Assembly: GCF_029395675.1 (NCBI RefSeq)
Contig: NZ_CP115184.1
Location: forward strand, 682,001-746,000
Direction of reading: 5' to 3'
DNA from: Janibacter cremeus
GTDB taxonomy: Bacteria; Actinomycetota; Actinomycetes; Actinomycetales; Dermatophilaceae
Length of the DNA: 64,000 nucleotides
Both the position numbers and the translations under genes were made by a program. The stretch's first letter is position 1. Each line of letters opens with the position of its first letter. Below, piece by piece: positions 23,998 to 31,927 of this stretch. The notes beneath the pieces were generated by a model, which had not been told where the DNA came from, ran no database searches, and saw only the letters and a list, made by a program, of their open reading frames with translations.

Positions 23998-25043
23998 AGA
24001 GCGGGCACGAGTCCATCCCAAAGTGGGGAAGCGGGCCAGGCGCTGTGAATCTGGTCCACTGTGACCCGGACGCGCCGCTTACGACCCGCAGGCCCGTGCC
24101 ATTCGTCCGTTAGTAGTTTATCAACCTCGTTGTATCCCGCATCCCCGGGGAGTATCAGCGAGTAGAGGAACTCGCCCGTCGCCAAGCGAAGGAAGACCCC
24201 TATCGGAGCGCCGCCGTGCGGATACGCAAGCCCGCGTGCCGCTGCCAGTTCGAAGCGATAGTTCTGGCTGGCAACCTCGACGCTCGGCCGACTCTCCACG
24301 TCGCCGACAGCGCCGGTCGCGTCAACGTGATGGAGCGAAATCCGACGGTGCGAACCTACCCTCGCACCGAAGAAGCGTTCATAATTTTCGAGATCGAAGT
24401 TCGCTTGGGCCCACCTATTTCCGGCCTTCGGAATCTCCGCAACGAGCACGGCTTCGACAGATTCTGCGACGGTCGGTTGTGTGCCCGCGGTACGCAGGTT
24501 CCGCTCGTTCCCCGTGTTGTGTTGGGCCTTGCCCATCACACGAGGGTCCGTTATCGGCAAAAGATGTTCAGTGACTGAAGTGAGGAACGTCTCGATTTGT
24601 GTCAACGCCCGAATTCTATCCTCTCCGCTCAACTTCAGGGAAACGAAGGCTTCCCAGTTTGAGCGCAGCCCTCCCATTGTAAGATTTCCTGACCCCACGA
24701 TGAGGCTCAAGTAATTTTCGTGCTCGAACCACGCCATCTTTGGGTGGAAAAGTGAGGTCGTGGGGCTCATAAATGCATGCACGTCCAGGCGCGGACGTTG
24801 CGTGGAGACGTCGATCAACTTGTCGACCGTGGGCGGGTCGGTTATGGCATCTGTGCCGACGAATAGCCGGAAATCTCCATTGACCAAGAAATCGTCGAAG
24901 ACGTCATCATCAAAAAGGCTCTTCACCCCGTTAGTATTCGCCCAAGCGAAGATACCGCCCCCGCGCTCTGCGCCGATCGACTCGACGAGCAAGTGCTCCA
25001 ATAGGTTTCCACCAGCTGCACCAGCGATTTGAAAATTGAGCAC
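23994..25043 (-). CDS. Phospholipase-D-family (HKD) nuclease, probable restriction enzyme
   Basis: About 349 residues from GTG 25043; the frame is open to 25181 but that part looks non-coding. The HKD-type site is SLFHPKMAWFEHENYLSLIV followed by GSGNLTMGGL (His100, Lys102, Asn120) and Glu131. Only one such motif is present, so the enzyme should act as a dimer, as BfiI and NgoFVII do, and cleave without metal ions. It stands between two DNA methyltransferases of different classes. Start and specificity are uncertain. Confidence 0.7.
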   Translation of the reverse strand: MLNFQIAGAAGGNLLEHLLVESIGAERGGGIFAWANTNGVKSLFDDDVFDDFLVNGDFRLFVGTDAITDPPTVDKLIDVSTQRPRLDVHAFMSPTTSLFHPKMAWFEHENYLSLIVGSGNLTMGGLRSNWEAFVSLKLSGEDRIRALTQIETFLTSVTEHLLPITDPRVMGKAQHNTGNERNLRTAGTQPTVAESVEAVLVAEIPKAGNRWAQANFDLENYERFFGARVGSHRRISLHHVDATGAVGDVESRPSVEVASQNYRFELAAARGLAYPHGGAPIGVFLRLATGEFLYSLILPGDAGYNEVDKLLTDEWHGPAGRKRRVRVTVDQIHSAWPASPLWDGLVPAL

Positions 25044-25480
25044 CAGTGATCCATCCCATCTGTCGCGTGAACCACGAGCATAACCGCTCAGCGGTGAGGA
25101 TGTCTGCCTTTTTGTAGCCCATGGGCCGCACGCCCGCCGCGGGGGGGCGACACCTCGCCGAGAAGTCACGTTGACCCACACGCAGGAGCATCGGCCAGGT
25201 CGACACCTAAGCGGTTACTCGTCGTCTTCGGGGACAAGTGCGCGCTCATGGCCTCGCGGTCGAGAGGTACGTCGATCTGCGGGTTCCATCGCGGGCTACG
25301 AGATCGCTGCAAGAACTCAATATCGCGCGTGGGAGTAACTACCGGTCACAGGACGATAGAACACGGGCACTGTGGCTCGACCAACTCTGGAACCTGGCTG
25401 GAGTTTTCGACTAAAGGCGTGGTCAGGGCGGCGACGCCCTAGTCTCGCCGCGGGGCCGTGGGCTAGGTGCCGTGGTCAGT
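25044..25480. other. Intergenic stretch of about 440 bases
   Basis: No frame has coding character. It separates two minus-strand genes and includes a G-rich inverted segment (GGCGACGCCCTAG ... CGCCGCGGGGCCGTGG near 25430-25465). Nothing else identified. Confidence 0.4.
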
Positions 25481-26758
25481 TTAGATTCGTGCGAAGGCAA
25501 AACCATCATTTGGGAACGCCTCCCAAGCGGCGCACAACCGAGGAAGCGCGAACTCCTCAATCGTTCGCGCGCTCGTCTCAATGCCCACCCACCGTCTACC
25601 CAGACGCTGCGAAGCAACCGCTGTCGTACCGGATCCTAAGTAGAAGTCGAGGACCAAATCGCCAGGATCAGTCGCGATCCCAACTATTCGCTCCAAGAGA
25701 CCCACAGGCTTCGGCGTGTCAAAGACCTGCCTGTTCGGGAAATCAGCAAGTAGAGCGCGCTTTGCGCTACCTGTATCCCCAACCTCGTCCGCAGTCCATA
25801 CCGTGAAGGGCGCCAAGCCTGTCACTTCGTTCTGGAACCGCTTGAGTCGCGGCTTGCCATTTCCGCCCCTGGGCCAGTAGACCCGGCCCTGGGTGTTCAG
25901 CTCCGCCAGTCGCTCTGCTGTGTACGTCCAACACCTGCCAGGTGGGGGGTCGTGCTGAGCGCCGGTAGGTGTAACTAGGGTGTAAATTTGACCGGCTGTG
26001 GCGTGTCCCGCCTGCACGTTCATGGGTACCGATCGCCATGGCCCCCGGGGGTCGTTATCGGGATTGCTGAAGGCGCCCTCGTCCGGAAGACCGTTCCGTA
26101 CCTTCTTCCAAGCCTTCGGACCGGCTGGTGCGTATACGTGGATGTAATCGTGCATTGAACTGAATGCTTTGCGATTCTCGCGAGTCGTCCGTTTTTGCCA
26201 AACGATGGTCGCGACGAAACAGTCCTCCCCGAACACTTCGTCGAGCACACACCTCGCGCGGTGCTGCTCGGAGTCGTCCAAGTGGAGCCAGAGGCTGCCA
26301 TCGGGCGCCAAGAATTCGCGCGCGAGGACGAGGTGATCATGGAGGGTGGTTAACCACTGCGCTCGGTCAGCCTTGTCTGCGTAGTGCGCGAATCGCTCGC
26401 CAGTGTTGTACGGCGGGTCAAGGTAGCACAACTTGACTCTGCCCGCTAGTGACTGTTCGGCGGTCGCCGAAAGCAGTTCACTCAGGGCCCTGCTGGCGTC
26501 TCCTTGAATGAGAAGATTTTCTGCCTGCTCACCTCGGACCAACTTACCCCGGAGGTCCCAAGCCGCGCGGGCCGATGATGCTACTGAAGCCAACGATCCT
26601 GTGCGGACTGATGTCTTTCCTGGCCACACCAGTTCGGCGGACGGTGCTGGGCCGTGGTCGTGCTGGCGGGACGGAAGCAGTTGACGGGGCAAAACGGGGC
26701 TCCGATCTTCATTGCCTGTAATGTACGTGCTGCTCTGTGTACCTGACTCCACCGACAT
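25481..26758 (-). CDS. Beta-class (type III Mod-like) DNA methyltransferase
   Basis: A 425-residue protein from ATG 26758; the frame is open upstream but loses coding character. The catalytic DPPY (KLCYLDPPYNTG, 114-117) precedes the SAM motif (VLDFYLGSGTTAVASQ, about 371-377), the order seen in beta-class N6-adenine or N4-cytosine methyltransferases such as type III Mod. The central part (WQKRTTRENRKAFSSMHDYI) matches that family too. No Res-like helicase is nearby; with the HKD nuclease and D12 methylase it could form a type II system in which each methylase protects one strand. Confidence 0.82.
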   Translation of the reverse strand: MSVESGTQSSTYITGNEDRSPVLPRQLLPSRQHDHGPAPSAELVWPGKTSVRTGSLASVASSARAAWDLRGKLVRGEQAENLLIQGDASRALSELLSATAEQSLAGRVKLCYLDPPYNTGERFAHYADKADRAQWLTTLHDHLVLAREFLAPDGSLWLHLDDSEQHRARCVLDEVFGEDCFVATIVWQKRTTRENRKAFSSMHDYIHVYAPAGPKAWKKVRNGLPDEGAFSNPDNDPRGPWRSVPMNVQAGHATAGQIYTLVTPTGAQHDPPPGRCWTYTAERLAELNTQGRVYWPRGGNGKPRLKRFQNEVTGLAPFTVWTADEVGDTGSAKRALLADFPNRQVFDTPKPVGLLERIVGIATDPGDLVLDFYLGSGTTAVASQRLGRRWVGIETSARTIEEFALPRLCAAWEAFPNDGFAFARI

Positions 26759-27369
26759 GCGTTTCCGGAGGGTCAGCGTCGATCGGCTCAGCAGTCGCGC
26801 CGCTGGCAGCCGGTGCGGTGCTCGCTGACCGTTTGGGTGGGCCCTGAAGAACAGGGGTTGGGCGCGGGCAGGCAGGGCGGCATCCGCGGTGCGGCAACAG
26901 GAAGCTCGTGCCGTAAACCAACTGCGGACTCCAGCAGCGAGGCCGCTGTGACTGCACTGGCGATGAGCGGCTGCGGCGTCGATCACAGAGGGGAAGTTCG
27001 TAGATGTCTGCCAGGTGCGTAAGCACCTCATGGACGAGGCATTGGGCGGAGACTTCCCTCCGTCGATGCTGATCAGCAGGCCTCGCCAAGGGGTTCCTTC
27101 GCGGGTCTCTCACCGGGGGAGTTCTGCATCAACCAGGGCAAGAGGACGATCGGTCGCTCTGGCGGCTAGTGCCATCAGGCTTGTGTAGGGACCATCTTTT
27201 TCGCGCCACGGCGAGCGTCCTCGCGCTGGCGGGGCTCTCGCGGAGGCGCTGATCCCGGCGCCTCGAACTCCAAGACGCGCGTGCCATCTGCGACGACTTG
27301 AGGGGCGCCGGATGTGCCCGCGGTCTTGCATCTGCGAACAGCGGCGGTCTTGATGTCCTCAAAGCGCAC
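26759..27369. other. Gene-free debris at the right edge of the island
   Basis: About 600 bases without a credible gene. Short frames exist on both strands but none has a start, length and composition that agree. The segment leads into a frameshifted gene remnant and looks like decayed DNA at the boundary of the acquired region. Confidence 0.45.
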
Positions 27370-27640
27370 GGTCATTCGGGCAGCGATGCGTGCTGACTGC
27401 GACGCCGAGCGCTTCCGCGGGCCGCGCTCACCGCGATGGATATGGTGGGGTCGAGGCCGCAGTTCAGCGGAGTCGAGGTGGAGCGGGTCGGCTCGGACTT
27501 CCGCGCCCCGCACGCGGTCGTGCTTTCACGCGCAGGCGCTTGGGGGTTTTGCCGCTCGTCAGTGCTTCAGTAGCAGTGCGAAGCATGGCGACTCCACCCG
27601 GGAGGCGCTCAAGATGCTTGCGGTCACCGACCAGAGGAGG
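27370..27640 (+). pseudogene. Frameshifted remnant related to the C-terminus of the 7771-9243 protein
   Basis: Reading across three frames gives RADCDAERFRG, then ALTAMDMVGSRPQFSG with VEVERVGSDFRAPHAVV and SRAGAW, then GVLPLVSASVAVRSMATP, then STREALKMLAV. These match in order the intact protein's GEFDEDGFRA, VVLTGMPDFVDAPVERV, ELDFSGAHAVV, ARGGAW, GIPLVSAWVAPEQRAMPD and WESLELLADID. At least three frameshifts and a stop are needed, so it is dead. Nucleotide identity is also visible, for example GTGGAGCG-GTCG and CACGCGGT. It records a lost second copy of the zinc-ribbon gene. Confidence 0.75.
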
Positions 27641-27720
27641 CGTGCGCAACGGATCCAAGGAGCAGCAGATGCGCCATCGCGGCGAGCGCGTCTGACCCGA
27701 GACTGTGCGAGGTTGGTCGT

Positions 27721-28344
27721 ATGGGCACCCTGCCGATGTTCCCGTTGGGGTCAGCTCTGCTCCCGGGGAACCCGCTGCCCCTGCAGATCTTCGAGCCGCG
27801 CTATCTGACGATGCTGCGGGACGTCGTCGGCGGTGAGGGCCGGTTCGGTGTGGTGCTGATCGAGCGGGGCTTCGAGGTCGGCGGGGGAGACCAGCGGTTC
27901 TCGATCGGCACGGTCGCCACCATCGAGCAGCTGCAGCCGACGGCGGACGGCCGCGTCCGGCTGCTGGCGCGCGGTGGGGATCGATTCGAGGTCGTCAGGT
28001 GGCTGCCCGACGCCCCCTACCCACGCGCCGAGGTGCGCACCCTGCCGGCTCTGGAGTGGAGCAGCGAGCAGGGTTCGCATCTGGCGGAGACCGAGCGCAC
28101 CGTGCGACGGGCCCTGGTGGTGATGAGTGAGTACCGCGCCGACCTCTGGCCGTCCGACGTCGAGCTCTCCGACGACCCGGTCACCAGGATCTGGCAGCTG
28201 GCCGGGATCTCGCCTCTGGGCGCCCTCGACCAGCTGACCCTCCTGCGGTCCTCCTCCGTCGGTGAGCTCCTGGAGCACACCGCGCGGTTGACCACCGAGG
28301 CGCTCGACCTGCTGCCCATGCAGTTCCCTGATGATCCGGTGTGA
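27721..28344 (+). CDS. LON substrate-binding domain protein
   Basis: A 207-residue protein consisting of a LON N-terminal domain without ATPase or protease. The opening LPMFPLGSALLPGNPLPLQIFEPRY is the standard LON start, followed by GRFGVVLIERGFEVGG and IGTVATIEQLQPTADGR. The C-terminal helical half (RLTTEALDLLPM) completes the domain. Stand-alone LON-domain proteins are common in actinobacteria and presumably bind substrates or partners. Convergent with the MFS gene downstream. Confidence 0.85.
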   Translation: MGTLPMFPLGSALLPGNPLPLQIFEPRYLTMLRDVVGGEGRFGVVLIERGFEVGGGDQRFSIGTVATIEQLQPTADGRVRLLARGGDRFEVVRWLPDAPYPRAEVRTLPALEWSSEQGSHLAETERTVRRALVVMSEYRADLWPSDVELSDDPVTRIWQLAGISPLGALDQLTLLRSSSVGELLEHTARLTTEALDLLPMQFPDDPV

Positions 28345-28411
28345 GCGCACGGCGAGGTGCCGGCACCACCCCTTCGCCCGTGTGAGCCGAGCGAGGGCGA
28401 GGCGCCACTCG

Positions 28412-29638
28412 TCAGACATGACGGTTGTCGCCTCGCCGCACCTGCACCAGCCGAGCGAATGCGCTGGCCGCGGCGAGCGCCGCGAGAACGAACATAGGAG
28501 CCGATGAGCCGATGGTGTCCTCGTAGGTGTTGAGGACGAAGGGCAGAGCGAAGCCCGTGTAGGTGACGACGTAGAAGATGCCGATGACCAGCCCCCGGGT
28601 GGAGCGGGGTGCGAGCCGGTCGACGTCGCGCAGGCCCTGCCCGAGACACAGGCCGTACGCGGCCCCGAAGGTGACCGAGCACAGGACGAAGGTCGCGATG
28701 CTCAGCTGCCCACCGGCCACACCCGAGATGACGAAGCCGGTGGCCGCCAGCGCCGCCCCGACGATCCCGAGCGGCCGCCAGCCGGCGAGCCGGCGTGTCC
28801 CGAGCTGGACGAGGATCCCAGTGCCCAGACCCAGGACGGCCGCCACCGCCGGCAGGAGCGGCCCGCCGTACTGACCCCCGATCCGCTCGGTCAGCACGAG
28901 CATGGCGACGGTGACGCAGGAGAAGACCCACAGCGCCATGGGCAGAGCGGCGGCGAGAGCGGTGCCGATGCGCCGTTCCTCGACGAAGGGGGCGGGGCTG
29001 CCGTCGCGAGTCGGATGGGGTCGCGTGGCAGTCGCCACGTGACTGGCGCGGTCCGGGACCAGGCAGAGCAGCGCCGAGAGTCCGGTGAGGAGCACGGGGA
29101 CGGTGAAGGCCACGACCAGTCCGATCCGGCCGGGGGTGAACTGGGCGATCAGGCCGGAGGCCAGTGGGCCGGCCGCGAACCCGGTGGTGAGCACGACCCC
29201 TGCCCGCATGGCTCCCTTCGCCGAGTCCTGGTCCGCCGCCCACGCGGTCCCCGCACTCGCCACCAGGCCGACACCCACGCCGACGACGAGCCTGCCGATC
29301 AGCACCCCGGTCAGCGTCGGCCAGAGCAGCATCACCACGTTGCCCGCGCCGCACAGGACCAGCCCCGTCAGCACGACCGGCCGTCGACCCCGACGGTCCG
29401 ACAGGCCGCCGCCGAGCAGCAGACCCGGAAGCAGACCGATGGCGTAGAGGCCGAACGCCGCATCCAGACCCGGCTTGGAGATGTGCGCGACCTCCGCGAG
29501 CACGGGCAGGAGGGCGGCGAAGTGGTTCGTCGACCACCCCGCGGCCAGCAGCGCAGCGAGCGTGATCCAGATCGATCGACGGCGGCCGGATGATGGTGTG
29601 GCGACAGGGCGCGTTTGCGCGGAGCTGCCCTGTCTCAT
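28412..29638 (-). CDS. MFS transporter, drug-exporter type
   Basis: A 408-residue protein from ATG 29638 with 12 hydrophobic segments. The loop between helices 2 and 3 is GLSDRRGRRPVVLTG, the major-facilitator signature, and a motif-C-like GVGVGLVASAGTAWA lies in helix 5. Most such proteins export drugs or small metabolites; no substrate can be named. A strong hairpin lies in its leader just upstream of the start. It is divergent from the ABM-domain gene, with about 130 bases between them that probably hold both promoters. Confidence 0.82.
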   Translation of the reverse strand: MRQGSSAQTRPVATPSSGRRRSIWITLAALLAAGWSTNHFAALLPVLAEVAHISKPGLDAAFGLYAIGLLPGLLLGGGLSDRRGRRPVVLTGLVLCGAGNVVMLLWPTLTGVLIGRLVVGVGVGLVASAGTAWAADQDSAKGAMRAGVVLTTGFAAGPLASGLIAQFTPGRIGLVVAFTVPVLLTGLSALLCLVPDRASHVATATRPHPTRDGSPAPFVEERRIGTALAAALPMALWVFSCVTVAMLVLTERIGGQYGGPLLPAVAAVLGLGTGILVQLGTRRLAGWRPLGIVGAALAATGFVISGVAGGQLSIATFVLCSVTFGAAYGLCLGQGLRDVDRLAPRSTRGLVIGIFYVVTYTGFALPFVLNTYEDTIGSSAPMFVLAALAAASAFARLVQVRRGDNRHV

Positions 29639-29652
29639 GAACCCTCCCGGAC

Positions 29653-29672
29653 GGCCACGGTCGTCCGTGGCC
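29653..29672 (-). promoter_or_regulatory. Hairpin in the leader of the MFS gene
   Basis: GGCCACGG (29653-29660) and CCGTGGCC (29665-29672) pair perfectly around TCGT. A second palindrome, GCCCGATCGGGC, lies at 29691-29702. Either could be an operator for the divergent pair. Confidence 0.4.
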
Positions 29673-29769
29673 CGAGGCGAGCCTAAGCACGCCCGATCGG
29701 GCGCGCAATGCATTGGGACACGGGGAGGGTAAGGGCTGACTTGAGGTGGGATTCACCTATGGTGTGGAC

Positions 29770-30078
29770 ATGATCAACGTCATCGCCCGTATCTCCGTCA
29801 AGCCCGAGTCCACCGACGACTTCGAGGCAGCCGTCGCGGCAGCTCGTGCCCCCTTCCTCGCGGATGCCGGCTGCCTGCGTTACGACCTCCAGCGCGTCGT
29901 GAAGAGCGACGGGGACTACGTCCTCCTGGAGAGCTACGACTCGCAGGAGGCTCTGCGCAGGCACAGCTCGATGGACGAATTCGCTGCGTTTGGCGAGGCG
30001 ATCAAGACCCTCGTGCAGGGTCCGCCCGAGATCACCCTGCTCTCACCCGTGGGCGATCAGGTGGACTTGGCGGTCTGA
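29770..30078 (+). CDS. ABM-domain protein (antibiotic biosynthesis monooxygenase-like)
   Basis: A 102-residue dimeric alpha/beta barrel protein starting MINVIARISVKPES. The segments DDFEAAVAAARAPFLAD, CLRYDLQR, YVLLESYDSQEALRRHSS and FAAFGEAIKTL follow the ABM/YgiN pattern in order. Members act as quinol monooxygenases or detoxifying enzymes without cofactors. TATGGT at 29758-29763 lies seven bases before the ATG, consistent with a leaderless transcript. Divergent from the MFS exporter. Confidence 0.85.
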   Translation: MINVIARISVKPESTDDFEAAVAAARAPFLADAGCLRYDLQRVVKSDGDYVLLESYDSQEALRRHSSMDEFAAFGEAIKTLVQGPPEITLLSPVGDQVDLAV

Positions 30079-30296
30079 ACTTCCCCTGAGCCGGTGGTCC
30101 GGGCAGGGGTGGGGTCAATCCCATCGATCCCAGCCCTGTGCCACGGCTCGTGTGCAGCGGGCGTCGCCCTGCTGCGCAGGTGATGATCGACGTCATGTCA
30201 CTGTCGCGACAGGCAGCCAGTTTCGTGATACGTCATCTGCGGGCTGACGGGCACGACGGTACCGAGGTGTAGCGTTGACGGTGTGGAGGTGTAGTC

Positions 30297-30569
30297 ATGG
30301 CGATGAACATCAAGAACGAGCGGGTTCATGAATTGGCCCGTGAGGCTGCTCGACGTGCCGGTACCACCCAGACGAGTGTGTTGGAGGCGGCCTTGGAGCA
30401 GTATCTCGAGGTGCTGCGCGCCGAGGACGGCACGTCGGGTACGGCGGCGAAGTTGGTGCGAGCTCGCGACATCGTCCACCGGATGCGTTCGGACATGACC
30501 GATGAGCAGCGTTCGGGGATCCGCCATGATCTGGAGGCGTTGTACGACGAAGACGGCCTCCCCGCATGA
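30297..30569 (+). CDS. vapB: VapB-type antitoxin
   Basis: A 90-residue protein from ATG 30297 with GGAGGT six bases upstream. The N-terminal MAMNIKNERVHELAREAARRAG and TTQTSVLEAAL are those of the Rv0623-like VapB family, which binds DNA as a dimer; the C-terminus (DIVHRMRSDM, LEALYDEDGLP) should wrap the toxin. Its stop overlaps the vapC start. GAGGTGTAG occurs twice in the leader (about 30264 and 30286) and may be part of the operator. Confidence 0.88.
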   Translation: MAMNIKNERVHELAREAARRAGTTQTSVLEAALEQYLEVLRAEDGTSGTAAKLVRARDIVHRMRSDMTDEQRSGIRHDLEALYDEDGLPA

Positions 30570-30961
30570 TCATCGACACCTCGGCCCTTGTCGCCATCAT
30601 CACCGGCGAGCCCGAGGCCGACCGCCTGCTGACAGCCATCGCAGAGGCGGAGTCCGCGCGTATGTCCGCTGCTACCTACGTCGAGTGCGCCATCGTCATC
30701 GACCGGCGGTCGAGCCCGGCCACGCGACGCCGCTTCGACCAACTCCTGACCACGCTGGAGATTGGGATCGCCGATCTGACGGCGGATCAGGCTCAAATCG
30801 CCCGTGAGGCGCACCGTGACTTCGGCAGGGGGAGCGAAGGCCGAGCCCGCCTCAACCTGGGTGACTGCTACTCATATGCATTGGCCGTCGCGAGTGACGA
30901 TGAGCTGCTCTTCCAGGGAGACGACTTCTCTGCAACGGACATCGTGGCGGCGAGGTACTGA
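30566..30961 (+). CDS. vapC: VapC-type PIN-domain ribonuclease toxin
   Basis: A 131-residue PIN-domain protein. Acidic active-site residues are visible in MIIDTSALVAI (Asp4), ATYVECAIVID (Glu41), RLNLGDCYSYALA and LLFQGDDFSATDI. Such toxins cleave tRNA or rRNA when not bound by VapB. All key acids are present, so the pair appears active. Confidence 0.9.
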   Translation: MIIDTSALVAIITGEPEADRLLTAIAEAESARMSAATYVECAIVIDRRSSPATRRRFDQLLTTLEIGIADLTADQAQIAREAHRDFGRGSEGRARLNLGDCYSYALAVASDDELLFQGDDFSATDIVAARY

Positions 30962-30968
30962 CTGAGGG

Positions 30969-31784
30969 TTATGGCAGGGCAAGGAGGTCGCGGTGGTGGA
31001 CCGCTGCTGTGAGTTGACCTGCCTCGATCTGTCGGATGTGCCGAGTTCGGTACTCGGAGGTCTCGGCGCGGAGTGAGTGTTCCTGCTCGCAAGCAGCGTC
31101 GACCCAGCCCTCGATCCACGACGTGAGCAGTTCTGTGTCTCGCGCGTCGAGTTGCCATGGGCTTGAGGCGAGCCGGACCGTGTGGTCAGTGCGCTGAAAC
31201 TCTGAGGCGGCTGCCCCCACGGCGTCGGGTCCGAGGAGTTGGCCGTGCCCAGTGGCGCGCCTCTGGTGCGCGTTGAACGCCTCAGTCAGACGCCCATCGA
31301 GAGGGTGCGCCGGCGTCAGCTCCACGTGACCGACAACGCTGAGCGTGATCAACGCCGGACACTCGGCGGCGGCGATGCTCGCGACCATGCGCTCGATCTC
31401 CTCGCCGGTCATCATGTCGAGGAGCGCTGATGCAGTGACAAGGGAGGCGCTGTCGAGGTCATCGGCCCGCAGATGGGTGATGTCGCGCAGGCGTCTCTCG
31501 GTGGTGACTGGGTGGCCGTCGAGCGACGTCGGTGGGGGAGCGACGGCGGCGCGGGAGAGGAGCTCTTCGTCGCGTTCGTAGCCGACCCAGTGCTGCAGGC
31601 CGGGTAGTTGGGGAGCGAGCCAGCGGGCCATGGAGCTTGTGCCGCAGCCGAGGTCGTGGATGATCATTCCGTCGCGCGGCAGGTGTGGGCGGAGGGTTTC
31701 GACGAGGTCCTTCGAGCGTGCTGCTGCGTCGGCTGGTTCGCGGAGGGCGAGCCAGTCGGCGTCGGCGCGGGCTACGTCGGGCAT
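30969..31784 (-). CDS. Class I SAM-dependent methyltransferase
   Basis: A 271-residue protein with the SAM-binding motif IIHDLGCGTSSMARWLAPQL at about 41-60, an acidic YERDEELL second-strand motif and SLVTASALLDMMTGEEI at the position of motif IV. It lies at the edge of the unassigned biosynthetic cluster, on the minus strand, head-to-head with the CDP-alcohol phosphotransferase/methyltransferase fusion gene. Two repeat units occupy the divergent region between them. The methyl acceptor is unknown. Confidence 0.82.
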   Translation of the reverse strand: MPDVARADADWLALREPADAAARSKDLVETLRPHLPRDGMIIHDLGCGTSSMARWLAPQLPGLQHWVGYERDEELLSRAAVAPPPTSLDGHPVTTERRLRDITHLRADDLDSASLVTASALLDMMTGEEIERMVASIAAAECPALITLSVVGHVELTPAHPLDGRLTEAFNAHQRRATGHGQLLGPDAVGAAASEFQRTDHTVRLASSPWQLDARDTELLTSWIEGWVDAACEQEHSLRAETSEYRTRHIRQIEAGQLTAAVHHRDLLALP

Positions 31785-31810
31785 GTCTTCAGTCTTCCCG
31801 TTCCGGACTC

Positions 31811-31900
31811 TGGTTTCGAGGCTCGTCGCAGAGCTCCTCGCACCTCAACCGGCTGGGAGTGGTTTCGAGGCTTCGTCGCAGAGCTCCTTGCACCTCAACC
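31811..31900. repeat. Two tandem copies of a REP-like element
   Basis: Copies at 31811-31850 and 31860-31900 differ at only a few positions. Each begins TGGTTTCGAGGC, has a central TCGTCGCAGAGCTCC and ends GCACCTCAACC. Spacing between copies is nine bases. Related units occur at 34.09 and 35.03 kb. They lie in the divergent promoter region of two methyltransferase genes. Confidence 0.75.
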
Positions 31901-31927
31901 ACCGGATGGTCTCCATAGACTCGACAG

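Noticed and set aside
25044..25181. N-terminal extension of the HKD nuclease
   Set aside because: Composition changes to Arg/Pro/Ser without fold character; GTG 25043 starts exactly where the family-like sequence begins.
27175..27513. Minus-strand frame of 112 codons in the gene-free debris
   Set aside because: Overlaps the frameshifted remnant, whose identity is clear on the plus strand; no independent support.
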